This document shows positions 16,625 through 27,875 of a stretch of 64,000 bases of DNA, piece after piece. The notes beneath the pieces were generated by a model. The model saw only the letters and a list, made by a program, of their open reading frames with translations. It was not told the DNA's origin and searched no databases. Numbering within the stretch: position 1 is the first letter of the stretch; each line of letters starts with the position of its first letter. Position numbers and translations under genes: made by a program. Source of the stretch: Bradyrhizobium sp. CB1015 (GTDB taxonomy: Bacteria > Pseudomonadota > Alphaproteobacteria > Rhizobiales > Xanthobacteraceae); contig NZ_CP104174.1 of assembly GCF_025200925.1 (NCBI RefSeq), positions 7,750,001-7,814,000 on the forward strand, in the 5' to 3' direction.

Positions 16625-16660
16625 GGCCAGCCGCCTGAACGGCCGCTGAATGCGCCGCTG

Positions 16661-16762
16661 TCATGCCCGGGCACAAGCGCGAAGCGCGTCTTCGCGCTAG
16701 ATGACCCGGGCAGCCATCATTCTTCGCAAGATGATGGATTGCCGGGTCAAGCCCGGCAATGA
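16661..16762. repeat. Hairpin-rich repeat between groES and groEL
   Basis: Three stems follow one another: TGCCCGGG (16664-16671) with CCCGGGCA (16705-16712); CCATCAT with ATGATGG (16714-16737); and TTGCCGGG with CCCGGCAA (16739-16759). The outer ends TCATGCCCGGGC and GCCCGGCAATGACGG resemble the ends of the elements at 29341 and 45861. Confidence 0.75.
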
Positions 16763-16805
16763 CGGAGAGAGCGCCGCACGGCACAAGACATCACACATCA
16801 CGTAA

Positions 16806-18455
<1,650 letters not shown>

Positions 18456-18480
18456 GCCTTTCGTTCCGTGACAGAGTTGC

Positions 18481-18510
18481 GAAGGCCGCCACCGGGCGGC
18501 CTTCTTTTTT
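18481..18510 (+). terminator. Rho-independent terminator after groEL
   Basis: A ten-pair stem, GAAGGCCGCC-ACCG-GGCGGCCTTC, is followed by six T residues. Confidence 0.9.
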
Positions 18511-18590
18511 GCCGACCCTGGCCGTCTCGCTTTCCGATTCAAACAGCGGCCAAAACCCACTACGTTGGCGCGCCGATTCTGATTGTTTGG

Positions 18591-18633
18591 GCATGATCCG
18601 CTCGGAAACCGCTTCACACGTTTCCGGATCATG
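18591..18633. repeat. Palindromic repeat (GCATGATCCG family)
   Basis: GCATGATCCG and GGATCATG form the outer arms; CGGAAAC and GTTTCCG form the inner arms around CGCTTCACAC. I recognise the type as a common intergenic palindrome of Rhizobiales. It lies about 24-66 bases before the following gene. Confidence 0.65.
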
Positions 18634-18656
18634 GCCGTTGCGCGAGGATGTCATCG

Positions 18657-19865
18657 ATGCGTGCGCTTCTGGTTTGTTCGACGGCCGTTCTGGCGGCCCT
18701 GCTCGCCGTTCCGCCGCAGGCGTCCGCCCAGATGAAGCTGTCACCGAAGGCGGCCGCGCCGGGCGGAACCGAGACGCGCTATTTCACCTCGATCGACGGG
18801 CTGATGGACGGCAATGCCGACGTGATCCTGAAGGAGACGCGCCAGGGCAAGACGCTGACCGCGGCGGTGCTCGACGTCTGCTACCCCATCGCGAAGAACT
18901 CCGACCGCAAGGACCGCTTCGTCGTCAACCTCCAGGTCGCGGGCCAGACGCTGACCGGAACGACGCAGAGCGTCGGGCAGAAGTCGCCGGTCAGCGTCAA
19001 GCTGACGCGCAAGCAGTCCGGCGACATGTTCGAATTCCGTGGCCAGATCGCGATCGGCCAGGCGGTGACCGAGGTCACCTCGCCGGACAATTCCGATCTC
19101 AGCGAAAAGGAATTCCTGGACAGTCAGACCTCCGACGACGGCATCACGCCGCAGCCGAAGGATTTCACCGACGTCTCGCCGGAGGCGATCGCGGTCAAGG
19201 TCAAGCTCGACGCGGCGACCGACTTCCTGAAGAGCCTGAAGGGCCAGGAGGTCGAGGTGATGCTGGCGAGCCTCAATGTCGGCTGCGATGCGCTGCGCGC
19301 GGGCGAGCAGACCATCAACATGTCTGTCGACCCGGAGCGCGCCGGCGCGCTGCTTGCGAAGTTCAAGGCGATGCCCGGCGTCACGGCCGCGGGCTGGACC
19401 GCGGGCATGACCGAGATGGACCGCACCATCCGCTTCGGCGCGGCGGACTGGCGCGAGGGCGACAGGATCAACAAGGGCAAGCTGGCAACGGCGGTCGCGA
19501 ACGTGCTGAGCAGGACGCTGGCGGCAAAGCTGGTCTCTCAAGACTTCAACCCGGCCACCGGCAAGCTCAAGCTGGTGTTCAAGCGCCCGAACCAGGACTA
19601 CCCGGCGCTCGAACTCACCGACACGATCGAGGTCGCCGGCCTGGTCTCGCCCGACAAGCCGGGTACCACCGACAAGCTCATGCTCTGGATCGGCAGCCCG
19701 GTGACGACGACGGCCGACGAGGGCAGCGGTGCCCGGCTCAATCTGTCCGACAATGCGAACTCGGACGAAGAGGGCGATCTGCCCGACGACAACGGCTCGA
19801 TCGAGGCGCTCGTCAAGGAGCTGAAAGGCCAGCGCTGGGACGCCGACAAGTCGGTGTGGAAGTAG
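18657..19865 (+). CDS. Exported protein of unknown function
   Basis: This 402-residue reading from ATG 18657 has a signal peptide (MRALLVCSTAVLAALLAV..ASA, about 24 residues). A GAGG lies ten bases upstream of this ATG, which favours it over the ATG three codons earlier (18648). The mature part is beta-rich with many charged turns and no membrane segment: DGLMDGNADVILKETRQGK, then DVCYPIAKNSDRKDRF. A pair of similar-sized halves may meet near residue 190 (DFTDVSPEAIAVKVKLDAA). It ends QRWDADKSVWK. I do not recognise the family. It is probably periplasmic and is followed by an inverted-repeat element. Confidence 0.8.
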   Translation: MRALLVCSTAVLAALLAVPPQASAQMKLSPKAAAPGGTETRYFTSIDGLMDGNADVILKETRQGKTLTAAVLDVCYPIAKNSDRKDRFVVNLQVAGQTLTGTTQSVGQKSPVSVKLTRKQSGDMFEFRGQIAIGQAVTEVTSPDNSDLSEKEFLDSQTSDDGITPQPKDFTDVSPEAIAVKVKLDAATDFLKSLKGQEVEVMLASLNVGCDALRAGEQTINMSVDPERAGALLAKFKAMPGVTAAGWTAGMTEMDRTIRFGAADWREGDRINKGKLATAVANVLSRTLAAKLVSQDFNPATGKLKLVFKRPNQDYPALELTDTIEVAGLVSPDKPGTTDKLMLWIGSPVTTTADEGSGARLNLSDNANSDEEGDLPDDNGSIEALVKELKGQRWDADKSVWK

Positions 19866-20003
19866 GCTCTCGTGCCCCGGACGCAGCGCGAACGCGCTGC
19901 GAACCGGGGCCCAGAGGCCACAAGCGAAGTCGCGGATGCGAAACTGGGTCCCGGCTCTGCGGCGCATCGCTTGCGCGAGGCGCCTTGTCCGGGACACGAG
20001 AGC
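19866..20003. repeat. 138-bp intergenic element with 17-bp inverted ends
   Basis: The ends GCTCTCGTGCCCCGGAC and GTCCGGGACACGAGAGC are inverted copies with one mismatch. The interior is GC-rich with further short palindromes (GCAGCGCGAACGCGCTGC). It fills the gap between two convergent genes and belongs with the elements at 24311 and 43943. Confidence 0.8.
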
Positions 20004-20017
20004 GACGTTCGAGAGAG

Positions 20018-20416
20018 CTAATTCCCCGTCGTCCTGAAGCGCAGCGGCTTCGGGCCGATCAGCGTCAGCACGTCGCCCTGGCGCTTCCAGGTCTCGACGC
20101 TGCCGAGGGCTGCGACGAGCTCGTCGTCGGCCTGTGCTCTCGCCGGCGGACAGTTGCGGTCCTGGATCTGGCCGGGGACGAAGATCACGGTGTTGCCGGC
20201 GACCGAGAACTGGCCCTTGCCGCCCTTGCACCAGAGCTCCAGCACGACCTCGCCATTGTCGCCGATCTCGATGTTGGGAATCCGCTTCGAGCCTGCCTGC
20301 GGCGACGCTTCCAGCGTCATCTCGGTGCCGAAGGGAAACCCCTCCTCCGCACGCGCGAGCGTGGACATCGCGAGCATTGCAACCGCCGCACACAGCAAGC
20401 GCAGAAGCGAAACCAT
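20018..20416 (-). CDS. Small exported protein, META/HslJ-like
   Basis: From ATG 20416 (MVSLLRLLCAAVAMLAM) the protein has 132 residues with a signal peptide ending ARA. A longer in-frame ATG at 20494 only adds a basic stretch before the signal and is rejected. The mature part has FGTEMTLEASPQAGSKRIP and VVLELWCKGGKGQFSVAGNT, then a C-terminal WKRQGDVLTLIGPKPLRF strand pair, which recalls the META/HslJ beta fold. The two Cys (ELWCKGG and DRNCPP) may pair. Family assignment is tentative and no function is known. Confidence 0.7.
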   Translation of the reverse strand: MVSLLRLLCAAVAMLAMSTLARAEEGFPFGTEMTLEASPQAGSKRIPNIEIGDNGEVVLELWCKGGKGQFSVAGNTVIFVPGQIQDRNCPPARAQADDELVAALGSVETWKRQGDVLTLIGPKPLRFRTTGN

Positions 20417-20548
20417 GAGACCTCTCGACCGACCTGATTTGCGGCACCTTCTATAGGACCGCCGTGCCGTTGAGAAGGTTCGTGGCAGGTGCAAAAAATC
20501 CCCGCGGGGGACGAACCTCGCGGGGATTATTGGACCCGGCGCAGTCCG

Positions 20549-22213
<1,665 letters not shown>

Positions 22214-22528
22214 GGCCTTCCTCACCCACGCATGTTTGCGGCAGGCGGCCCGCGTGGATGAGCCGGTCCTGCTTGACGCTGGAAGCGATAACCCCCGCGT
22301 TGGACGTGAATTCCTCGCGAAGGCAGCGGTTCCCGGCCGCTCACAAGGTCGCGAAGTCCCGGAGCACCCTACCCCGCGCCATCGCACCCCATGCTAGGGT
22401 TGCGGGCTGCGACAAGCCAACGCAAATTGCAGACCTTGCGACTTTAGTCTAAGTGCGCCCATTTCCGCCGTTGCCTCAAGTCGTTGGCTCCGGGCATTTG
22501 TGCACATCCCCCGAGGAGACCCTGCTCT
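22214..22528. other. Divergent intergenic region between the permease and ABC transporter genes
   Basis: This 315-base gap should hold both promoters and the two ribosome-binding sites (GAGGAAGG on the minus strand, CGAGGAGACC on the plus strand). No repeat family, operator or RNA gene was recognised. Confidence 0.4.
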
Positions 22529-24280
22529 GTGAAGAATATCAGCGCCACGCTCGCGATCGTCTGGCGAATCGCCGCCCCCTATTTCCGATCCGAGGACAAA
22601 TGGGCCGGCCGCGGCCTGCTCGCGGCCGTGGTCGCGATGGAGCTGGCGCTGGTCGCGATCGACGTGCTGGTGAACCAGTGGCAGAACCGGTTCTACAGCG
22701 CGCTCCAGAACAGCGACTGGGACGCGTTCGTCACGCAGATCTGGATCTTCGTCGCGCTGGCCTCGACCTATATCGCGCTGGCGGTCTACAAGCTGTACCT
22801 GAACCAATGGCTCCAGATCCGCTGGCGGCAATGGCTGACGCGACATTATCTCGGCGAGTGGCTGGCGGGCTCGACGCATTATCGCATGCAGCTCAAGGGC
22901 GATGCGGCCGACAACCCGGACCAGCGCATCACCGAGGACGTCAAGAACTTCGTCGAGCAGACGCTGACCATCGGGCTCGGCCTGCTATCGTCGATCGTGA
23001 CGCTGTTCTCCTTCGTCATCATCCTTTGGGGCCTTTCCAACGCCGCACCGCTGCGCCTGTTCGGCACCGATGTCATGATCCCCGGCTATCTGTGCTGGGG
23101 CGCGCTGATCTACGCGATCTTCGGCACCGCGCTGACGCACTGGATCGGCTCGCCGCTGGTCAATCTCAATTTCGAGCAGCAGCGCTATGAAGCCGACTTC
23201 CGCTTCAACCTCGTCCGCGTGCGCGAGAATTCCGAGCAGATCGCGCTGCTCAGGGGCGAAGGCGCCGAACGTGCCCGCCTGCTGGATCGCTTCGGCTTCG
23301 TGATCGCCAATTGGTACGGCATCATGAGCCGGACCAAACGCCTCACCGCGTTCACGGCCAGCTACCAGCAGGCCGCCGTGCTCTTTCCCTACGTGCTGGT
23401 GGCGCCGGCCTTCTTCGCCAAGAAGATCCAGCTCGGCGACATGATGCAGACCGCATCCGCCTTCTCCAGCGTCCAAGGCGCGCTGTCGTTCTTCGTCACG
23501 GCCTACCGGTCGCTGGCGGAATGGCGCTCGATCGTTGCACGTCTCGACGGCTTCGAGATGTCGGTCGCCTCGGCCGTCAATTTGCCGGCGCATGAGCCTG
23601 CGATCGCGCTGGAGGTCGCCGGCCGCCAGGTCGACCTCGCGCAGCTCTGCGTGAACCTGCCCAACGGCACGCCGCTGGTGGCCGCCAAGGCCTTCACGGT
23701 TCAGGCCTCGGAGCGCGTGCTGGTGACCGGACCGTCCGGCTCCGGCAAGTCCACGCTGTTCCGGGCCATCGCCGGCATCTGGCCGTTCGGCACCGGCACG
23801 GTCGTCGTCCCGGAGAAGGCAAAGCTGATGATGCTGCCGCAGCGGCCCTATTTCCCGGTCGGCGTGCTGCGGGATGCTGTAGTCTATCCGGCAGCGTCCG
23901 GTGCGTTCGACACCGCGCAGATCCGCGACGCCCTGATCGCAGTCGGGCTGCCCGATCTCGCCGAGCGGCTCGCGGAGGACGGCCACTGGAACCGGATGCT
24001 TTCGCTCGGCGAGCAGCAGCGTCTCGGGCTTGCGCGCGCGCTGCTGCATGCGCCGGACTATCTGTTCCTGGACGAGGCCACCGCCTCGCTCGACGAGCCG
24101 TCGGAAGCCCGGCTCTACCGGCTGCTGACGGAGAAGCTGCCGCAGGCCACCATCGTCTCGATCGGCCACCGCTCGACGCTCGACGCCTTCCACACCCGCA
24201 AGGTGACGCTGGTGAAGGACGGAGCGATCCACGTCGTCGGCGGCGAGCGGGCTGCGGCGGAGCCGAGCGCCGCTCGCTGA
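22529..24280 (+). CDS. ABC transporter with fused permease and ATPase (SbmA/YddA-like, ABC_membrane_2)
   Basis: This is a 583-residue half-transporter. The start is GTG at 22529 (VKNISATLAIVWRIA) with CGAGGAGACC just upstream; the frame opens earlier at 22484 without support. The membrane domain (about 1-340) has the ABC_membrane_2 marks VNQWQNRFYSALQNSDWDAF, QWLQIRWRQWLTRHYL and DNPDQRITEDVKNF, shared with SbmA/BacA and YddA. The ATPase follows: Walker A GPSGSGKST (401-409), LSLGEQQRLGLARALL and FLDEATASLD. Substrate is unknown; relatives move peptides, B12 or fatty-acyl compounds. SbmA-type proteins matter in legume symbionts, but true BacA lacks an ATPase, so this is the BclA/YddA side of the family. 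Confidence 0.88.
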   Translation: MKNISATLAIVWRIAAPYFRSEDKWAGRGLLAAVVAMELALVAIDVLVNQWQNRFYSALQNSDWDAFVTQIWIFVALASTYIALAVYKLYLNQWLQIRWRQWLTRHYLGEWLAGSTHYRMQLKGDAADNPDQRITEDVKNFVEQTLTIGLGLLSSIVTLFSFVIILWGLSNAAPLRLFGTDVMIPGYLCWGALIYAIFGTALTHWIGSPLVNLNFEQQRYEADFRFNLVRVRENSEQIALLRGEGAERARLLDRFGFVIANWYGIMSRTKRLTAFTASYQQAAVLFPYVLVAPAFFAKKIQLGDMMQTASAFSSVQGALSFFVTAYRSLAEWRSIVARLDGFEMSVASAVNLPAHEPAIALEVAGRQVDLAQLCVNLPNGTPLVAAKAFTVQASERVLVTGPSGSGKSTLFRAIAGIWPFGTGTVVVPEKAKLMMLPQRPYFPVGVLRDAVVYPAASGAFDTAQIRDALIAVGLPDLAERLAEDGHWNRMLSLGEQQRLGLARALLHAPDYLFLDEATASLDEPSEARLYRLLTEKLPQATIVSIGHRSTLDAFHTRKVTLVKDGAIHVVGGERAAAEPSAAR

Positions 24281-24310
24281 GGCACAAAGGGCGCGGCGCC
24301 CACCTCCTCT

Positions 24311-24487
24311 CATGTCCCGGACAAGCCGCAACGCCCTTGAGCGTTGAGGCGCAGAGCCGGGACCCACGGTGCCAAGGATGGACCCAAGGATGGGCCCCGG
24401 CTCTGCAGCGCACCGCTGAAGGAGCGTTGCCATAGCGCGTCGAAGACGCGCGTAAACGCGCTTATGGCGTCCGGGGCACAGAACGAG
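24311..24487. repeat. Intergenic inverted-repeat element after the ABC transporter
   Basis: The left end TCATGTCCCGGACAAGC and the right end GGCGTCCGGGGCACAGAACG are inverted relatives, and the interior contains inverted CCGGGACCCACGG-type segments and GGCCCCGGCTCTGC. The same arrangement of ends is seen at 19866-20003 and 43943-44096. Confidence 0.65.
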
Positions 24488-24608
24488 ACGCGGCTCACAT
24501 CCATAAATCAATACTGCAACCGCAATCACGGAGTGTGAGGCGTCAGCGCCAGCAGCCCCACACTTCGCGCTCTCGCCCAGCGGTGGAACACCTTCCCATC
24601 CGCCCCCC

Positions 24609-24642
24609 AAAAGCAAAAGGGCGGCAGGTTGCCCTGCCGCCC
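24609..24642 (-). terminator. Rho-independent terminator of the TorF-like gene
   Basis: On the minus strand, GGGCGGCAGG-GCAA-CCTGCCGCCC (ten pairs) is followed by TTTTGCTTTT, about 25 bases after the stop at 24668. Confidence 0.88.
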
Positions 24643-24667
24643 TCGCGAAGTCGTTTCAGGAAGAAAC

Positions 24668-25681
24668 TTACTTCAGATTGGTCGCCGCCGTCAGGTCGAA
24701 CGAGAGCTTGGCGATACCGGCCGCGCCGCACCAGTTGGAGCCGACGCCGCTCGGATTGATCGGCGTCAGGAAGGTGCCGCTCGAAGCGGTGATGTTGCCG
24801 CGCGCCGAATAGTCGCTGGTGAAGGCGTTGCAGTCGCCCTTCGACAGGTCGGTGTCGGAGTAGCGCAGGTCGAGGGTCATGATCTTGTAGGTGAAGCCGA
24901 TGCCGATGTTCCAGGTGTTGTAGTCGGCGTACTTGATGCCGTTCGGGAACGCAAAGGTACCATAGAAGCTGTCGGACGTGCCGAGCCACTGCCGGCCGAA
25001 CTCACCCGACACATACATGCCGACGCCGCTCGAGCCGAAAATCGTGCTGGGAGCAGTAAATTTGCCCACGATCGAGGTGTAGTTGCCCCAAGCTCCCGAG
25101 TTCAGGAAGCTCGGCGTGTAGTATTCATTGAGGCCGAACGACCAGTTGTCGTTCACCGTATAGGTGAACTTGCCGTAGACTTCGAAGAAGCTCAGATCCT
25201 TCTTGATCACGTTGGTGTTGAGCAGGGCCTTCTCGGCACACTCTGCACCCTGGAAGTTACCGGCGAAATCGATCGCAGGCGCGCCATAATAGCAGGTGCC
25301 ACCCGGATAGAGATAACCCCAGACACCGATGTCGAAGGCGAAGGCGCCGAAGGTCGGGCGGATACCGCCGTAGACGTCGATCTCGGCCGCCGCGCGGTTC
25401 GGGAAGGAGATGCTCTCACCCGCGACGCCGAAATAGAGCTGGAGGTCCTTGGTGACGTTGTAACGGGGCTCGATATAGGCCGCGACCGAGGGCTTGTGGT
25501 TCGACTGGGTGATGCCGCGGAAGATGTAGTCGCTCATGATCGCGCCGCCGAAGGCGATATCCCACGGATCGAAGGCCGGCGGCGGCGGGGCTTTCAGTGC
25601 CTTTACGCGCAAATCCGCTGCGAAGGCGGAACCCGTCGTCACCATTGCCAGCGCCGTTGCCAACAAAGCCACTTTTTTCAT
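24668..25681 (-). CDS. TorF-family putative porin (outer-membrane beta-barrel)
   Basis: Starting at ATG 25681 (MKKVALLATALAMVTTG), the protein has 337 residues with a signal peptide cleaved at SAFA-ADL. A short Pro-rich linker (KALKAPPPPAFDPWD) precedes a beta-barrel with the TorF opening FGGAIMSDYIFRGITQSNHK and repeated aromatic-edged strands (VWGYLYPGG, FEVYGKFTYTVNDNW, WNIGIGFTYKIMTLDLRYS). The reading extends four codons upstream to 25693; MKK is more typical. Four or more Cys occur in loops, unusual for a porin. It is followed by a strong terminator. Substrate is unknown. Confidence 0.87.
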   Translation of the reverse strand: MKKVALLATALAMVTTGSAFAADLRVKALKAPPPPAFDPWDIAFGGAIMSDYIFRGITQSNHKPSVAAYIEPRYNVTKDLQLYFGVAGESISFPNRAAAEIDVYGGIRPTFGAFAFDIGVWGYLYPGGTCYYGAPAIDFAGNFQGAECAEKALLNTNVIKKDLSFFEVYGKFTYTVNDNWSFGLNEYYTPSFLNSGAWGNYTSIVGKFTAPSTIFGSSGVGMYVSGEFGRQWLGTSDSFYGTFAFPNGIKYADYNTWNIGIGFTYKIMTLDLRYSDTDLSKGDCNAFTSDYSARGNITASSGTFLTPINPSGVGSNWCGAAGIAKLSFDLTAATNLK

Positions 25682-26012
25682 TTCGATCCCCATTTACCCG
25701 TTCTTACTTGCCAGCCGGATCCCGGAAGCCCCCCGGAACGTGCGACCTGTCTGCAAAATTGCGTTACTGCGACAATCTGGAGCGAGGCTAGCGAACGGTG
25801 AAGCAAAAAGCGCGGGCATCTGCCGACTTTTTAGGCGTTTTGACGGTTTCACGAAAGGTTATCAGCCTGTGTGGCTTCTCGATCACATTATTTGCCCTCC
25901 AAAGGGCACAGCAGACCCGTGTAAGCCCGGGGACCACCCGGCGGCGTGACATCTGCGCTTACGAATCAAGGCTGGGGTGGACACCGCGGCCGAGGCCGGC
26001 TTGCGGCGATGC
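25682..26012. other. Intergenic region upstream of the TorF-like gene
   Basis: This gap of about 330 bases holds the promoter side of the minus-strand porin gene and the downstream flank of the histone-like gene. Open frames crossing it on the plus strand run antisense into the lysine-rich gene and have no protein character. No palindromic repeat was found here. Confidence 0.4.
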
Positions 26013-26045
26013 AAAAAGGCCGCAGCACCGGGATGCCGCGGCCTT
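26013..26045 (-). terminator. Rho-independent terminator of the histone-like gene
   Basis: On the minus strand, AAGGCCGC, a loop with a small inner GCA/TGC pairing, then GCGGCCTT and TTT. It lies 75 bases past the stop codon. Confidence 0.8.
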
Positions 26046-26049
26046 CTTG

Positions 26050-26100
26050 TTACAGTCCAAGCTGCAGTCGCAAGTTACAGTCCGAAGTGACAGTCCGCAG
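26050..26100. repeat. Short degenerate tandem repeat
   Basis: Four consecutive 12-13-base units read TTACAGTCCAAGC, TGCAGTCGCAAG, TTACAGTCCGAAG and TGACAGTCCGCAG. They lie between the stop of the histone-like gene and its terminator. Confidence 0.7.
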
Positions 26101-26119
26101 GCGATGAAAGGTCGCCTTC

Positions 26120-26467
26120 CTACCCCTGTCCCTCGGCCGGCGCCGCTTCCGCAGAAGACGAAGGCATCGCCCAGCTTGTCTCGGCGGGCGCCGGAGTCTC
26201 CGCCGGTGCCGACGGCTTCGGAGCAGGCGCTGCCTTCGCCTTCTTCGGTGCCGCCTTCTTCGCGGCCTTCTTCGGAGCAGCCTTCTTGGCCGCCGCCTTC
26301 TTTGCTGTCTTCTTGGCAGCCTTCTTCGGGGCGGCCTTCTTGGCAGATTTCTTCGCGGTCTTCTTGGCTGCCTTCTTCTTCGTCGTCTTCTTCGCGGTCT
26401 TCTTCGCCGCTACGGCCTTTTTGGCCTTCTTGGCCTTCTTGCTTTTCTTCTTCTTCGCTTTCGCCAT
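26120..26467 (-). CDS. Lysine/alanine-rich histone H1-like protein
   Basis: From ATG 26467 (MAKAKKKKSKKAKKAKKAV) the protein has 115 residues. About 75 of these are Lys/Ala/Pro repeats of the KKAAPKKAAKKTAKKAA type, as in bacterial histone-H1-like and AlgP C-terminal domains. The C-terminal 35 residues are Pro/Ala/Ser/Glu-rich (SAPAETPAPAETSWAMPSSS). It is probably a disordered DNA- or polyanion-binding protein that affects nucleoid compaction. A frame upstream to 26494 adds nine residues without support. The repeat unit length is unstable in such genes, so the exact copy number may vary between strains. Confidence 0.85.
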   Translation of the reverse strand: MAKAKKKKSKKAKKAKKAVAAKKTAKKTTKKKAAKKTAKKSAKKAAPKKAAKKTAKKAAAKKAAPKKAAKKAAPKKAKAAPAPKPSAPAETPAPAETSWAMPSSSAEAAPAEGQG

Positions 26468-26552
26468 CGTGGTCCTCCTGTTGCCGCCGAACAATGGTCG
26501 ATCGGGCGTCTTCAGTCGTCACCTCGGGAGGACAGTTCAGGCTCCTGAAAGC

Positions 26553-27875
26553 TCAAACCTGCGCGTTCAGTGCCGGCCGCGCCCCGCCCGTCGCCCAATC
26601 GAGAAGCTCAATCGTGTGTACGACCGGAACTGACGTGCCACTGGCAATCTGCACCATGCAGCCGATATTGCCCGCGGCAATCATGTCCGGCTTGACGCTC
26701 GCGATGTTGGCGACCTTGCGATCACGCAACCGGCCCGCAAGCTCGGGCTGGAGAATGTTGTAAGTCCCCGCCGAACCGCAACACAAATGGCTCTCGGGCA
26801 CATCTTTCACCACGAATCCATTCTTGGAAAGCAATTCTTTCGGAAGGCCTGTGATTTTCTGTCCATGCTGCAACGAACACGCGGAGTGATAGGCGACGAC
26901 GATGTCGTCCGCTCTCGCCGCCGTCGCAAGCTCGAGGCCGGCGACGTATTCGGTGATGTCCTTGGCGAGCGCCGACACCTTCGCCGCATCGGCCGCGAAC
27001 GCTGTGTCCTCGCGCAGGAGATAGCCGTAATCCTTGATCACCGTGCCGCAGCCGGAGGTCGTCACCAGGATGGCATCGAGCCCCTCGCCGGCCATTTCCT
27101 TCCGCCACGCCGCGACGTTGGCGCGAGCCCGCGCCAGCGCATCCTGGTCGTTGCCGAGGTGATGGGTCAGCGCGCCACAGCACTGCTCGTCCCGGACCAG
27201 GACAACCTCGATGCCATGGCGGGTCAGGAGACTGATGGCGGCCTGGTTGATGCGGGGCGCCAGCACCTGCTGGGCGCAGCCCTGGAGCAGCGCCACGCGT
27301 CCGCGCTTCTTGCCGAGCGCTGCGAACACGCTGCCGGCGGCAGGCCCTGCGGGCGGCAGCCGGTTCGGCGCCAGCGCCAGCATCGCCTTGATCCGCTGGA
27401 TCAAGCCGGGCGTCGCCGAAGGCCGGGGCGTCGGCAGCAAGACCCCCAGCGGACGGGCGAGCCGCGCCAGCCACATGCTGATGCGAAAGCGCTGCGGGTC
27501 CGGCAGGACGAAGGCCAGCACCTGGCGCAACAACCGCTCGGCCAGCGGCCGCCGATAGCGCTGCTCGATCCGGACCCGGGCCTGGTCGACGAGGTGCATG
27601 TAGTTGACGCCCGAGGGGCAGGTCGTCATGCAGGCAAGGCACGACAGGCAACGGTCGATATGCTTGACCACGTCGGCGGTCGGCGCCTGGTCCTTCTCCA
27701 GCATCTCCTTGATCAGATAGATGCGGCCGCGGGGGCTATCGAGCTCGTCGCCGAGCAGCACATAGGTCGGGCAGGTTGCGGTGCAGAAGCCGCAATGGAC
27801 GCAGGCGCGCAGGATCTTGTCGGCTTCCGCGATATCGGGGTCGGCGAGCTGCGCCAGTGAGAATTCGGTCTTCAT
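26553..27875 (-). CDS. glcF: Glycolate oxidase iron-sulfur subunit
   Basis: GlcF is the membrane-associated 4Fe-4S subunit that passes electrons from glycolate oxidation to quinone. The 440-residue protein has two ferredoxin motifs, CVHCGFCTATCP (Cys25, 28, 31, 35) and CLSCLACMTTCP (Cys76, 79, 82, 86). It then has two CCG domains (VRDEQCCGALTHHLG and ESHLCCGSAGTYN) typical of heterodisulfide-reductase-like subunits. Its ATG overlaps the glcE stop by four bases (27872-27875). It is the last gene of the glc unit. Confidence 0.95.
   Translation of the reverse strand: MKTEFSLAQLADPDIAEADKILRACVHCGFCTATCPTYVLLGDELDSPRGRIYLIKEMLEKDQAPTADVVKHIDRCLSCLACMTTCPSGVNYMHLVDQARVRIEQRYRRPLAERLLRQVLAFVLPDPQRFRISMWLARLARPLGVLLPTPRPSATPGLIQRIKAMLALAPNRLPPAGPAAGSVFAALGKKRGRVALLQGCAQQVLAPRINQAAISLLTRHGIEVVLVRDEQCCGALTHHLGNDQDALARARANVAAWRKEMAGEGLDAILVTTSGCGTVIKDYGYLLREDTAFAADAAKVSALAKDITEYVAGLELATAARADDIVVAYHSACSLQHGQKITGLPKELLSKNGFVVKDVPESHLCCGSAGTYNILQPELAGRLRDRKVANIASVKPDMIAAGNIGCMVQIASGTSVPVVHTIELLDWATGGARPALNAQV

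Noticed and set aside
18509..20437. A long plus-strand open frame overlapping the exported-protein gene
   Set aside because: It is Arg/Gly/Asp-rich and in a different frame from the signal-peptide-bearing gene; judged a shadow.
26050..26100. CRISPR-like short repeats
   Set aside because: The units are contiguous 12-13-base degenerate repeats without spacers and with no cas genes nearby.
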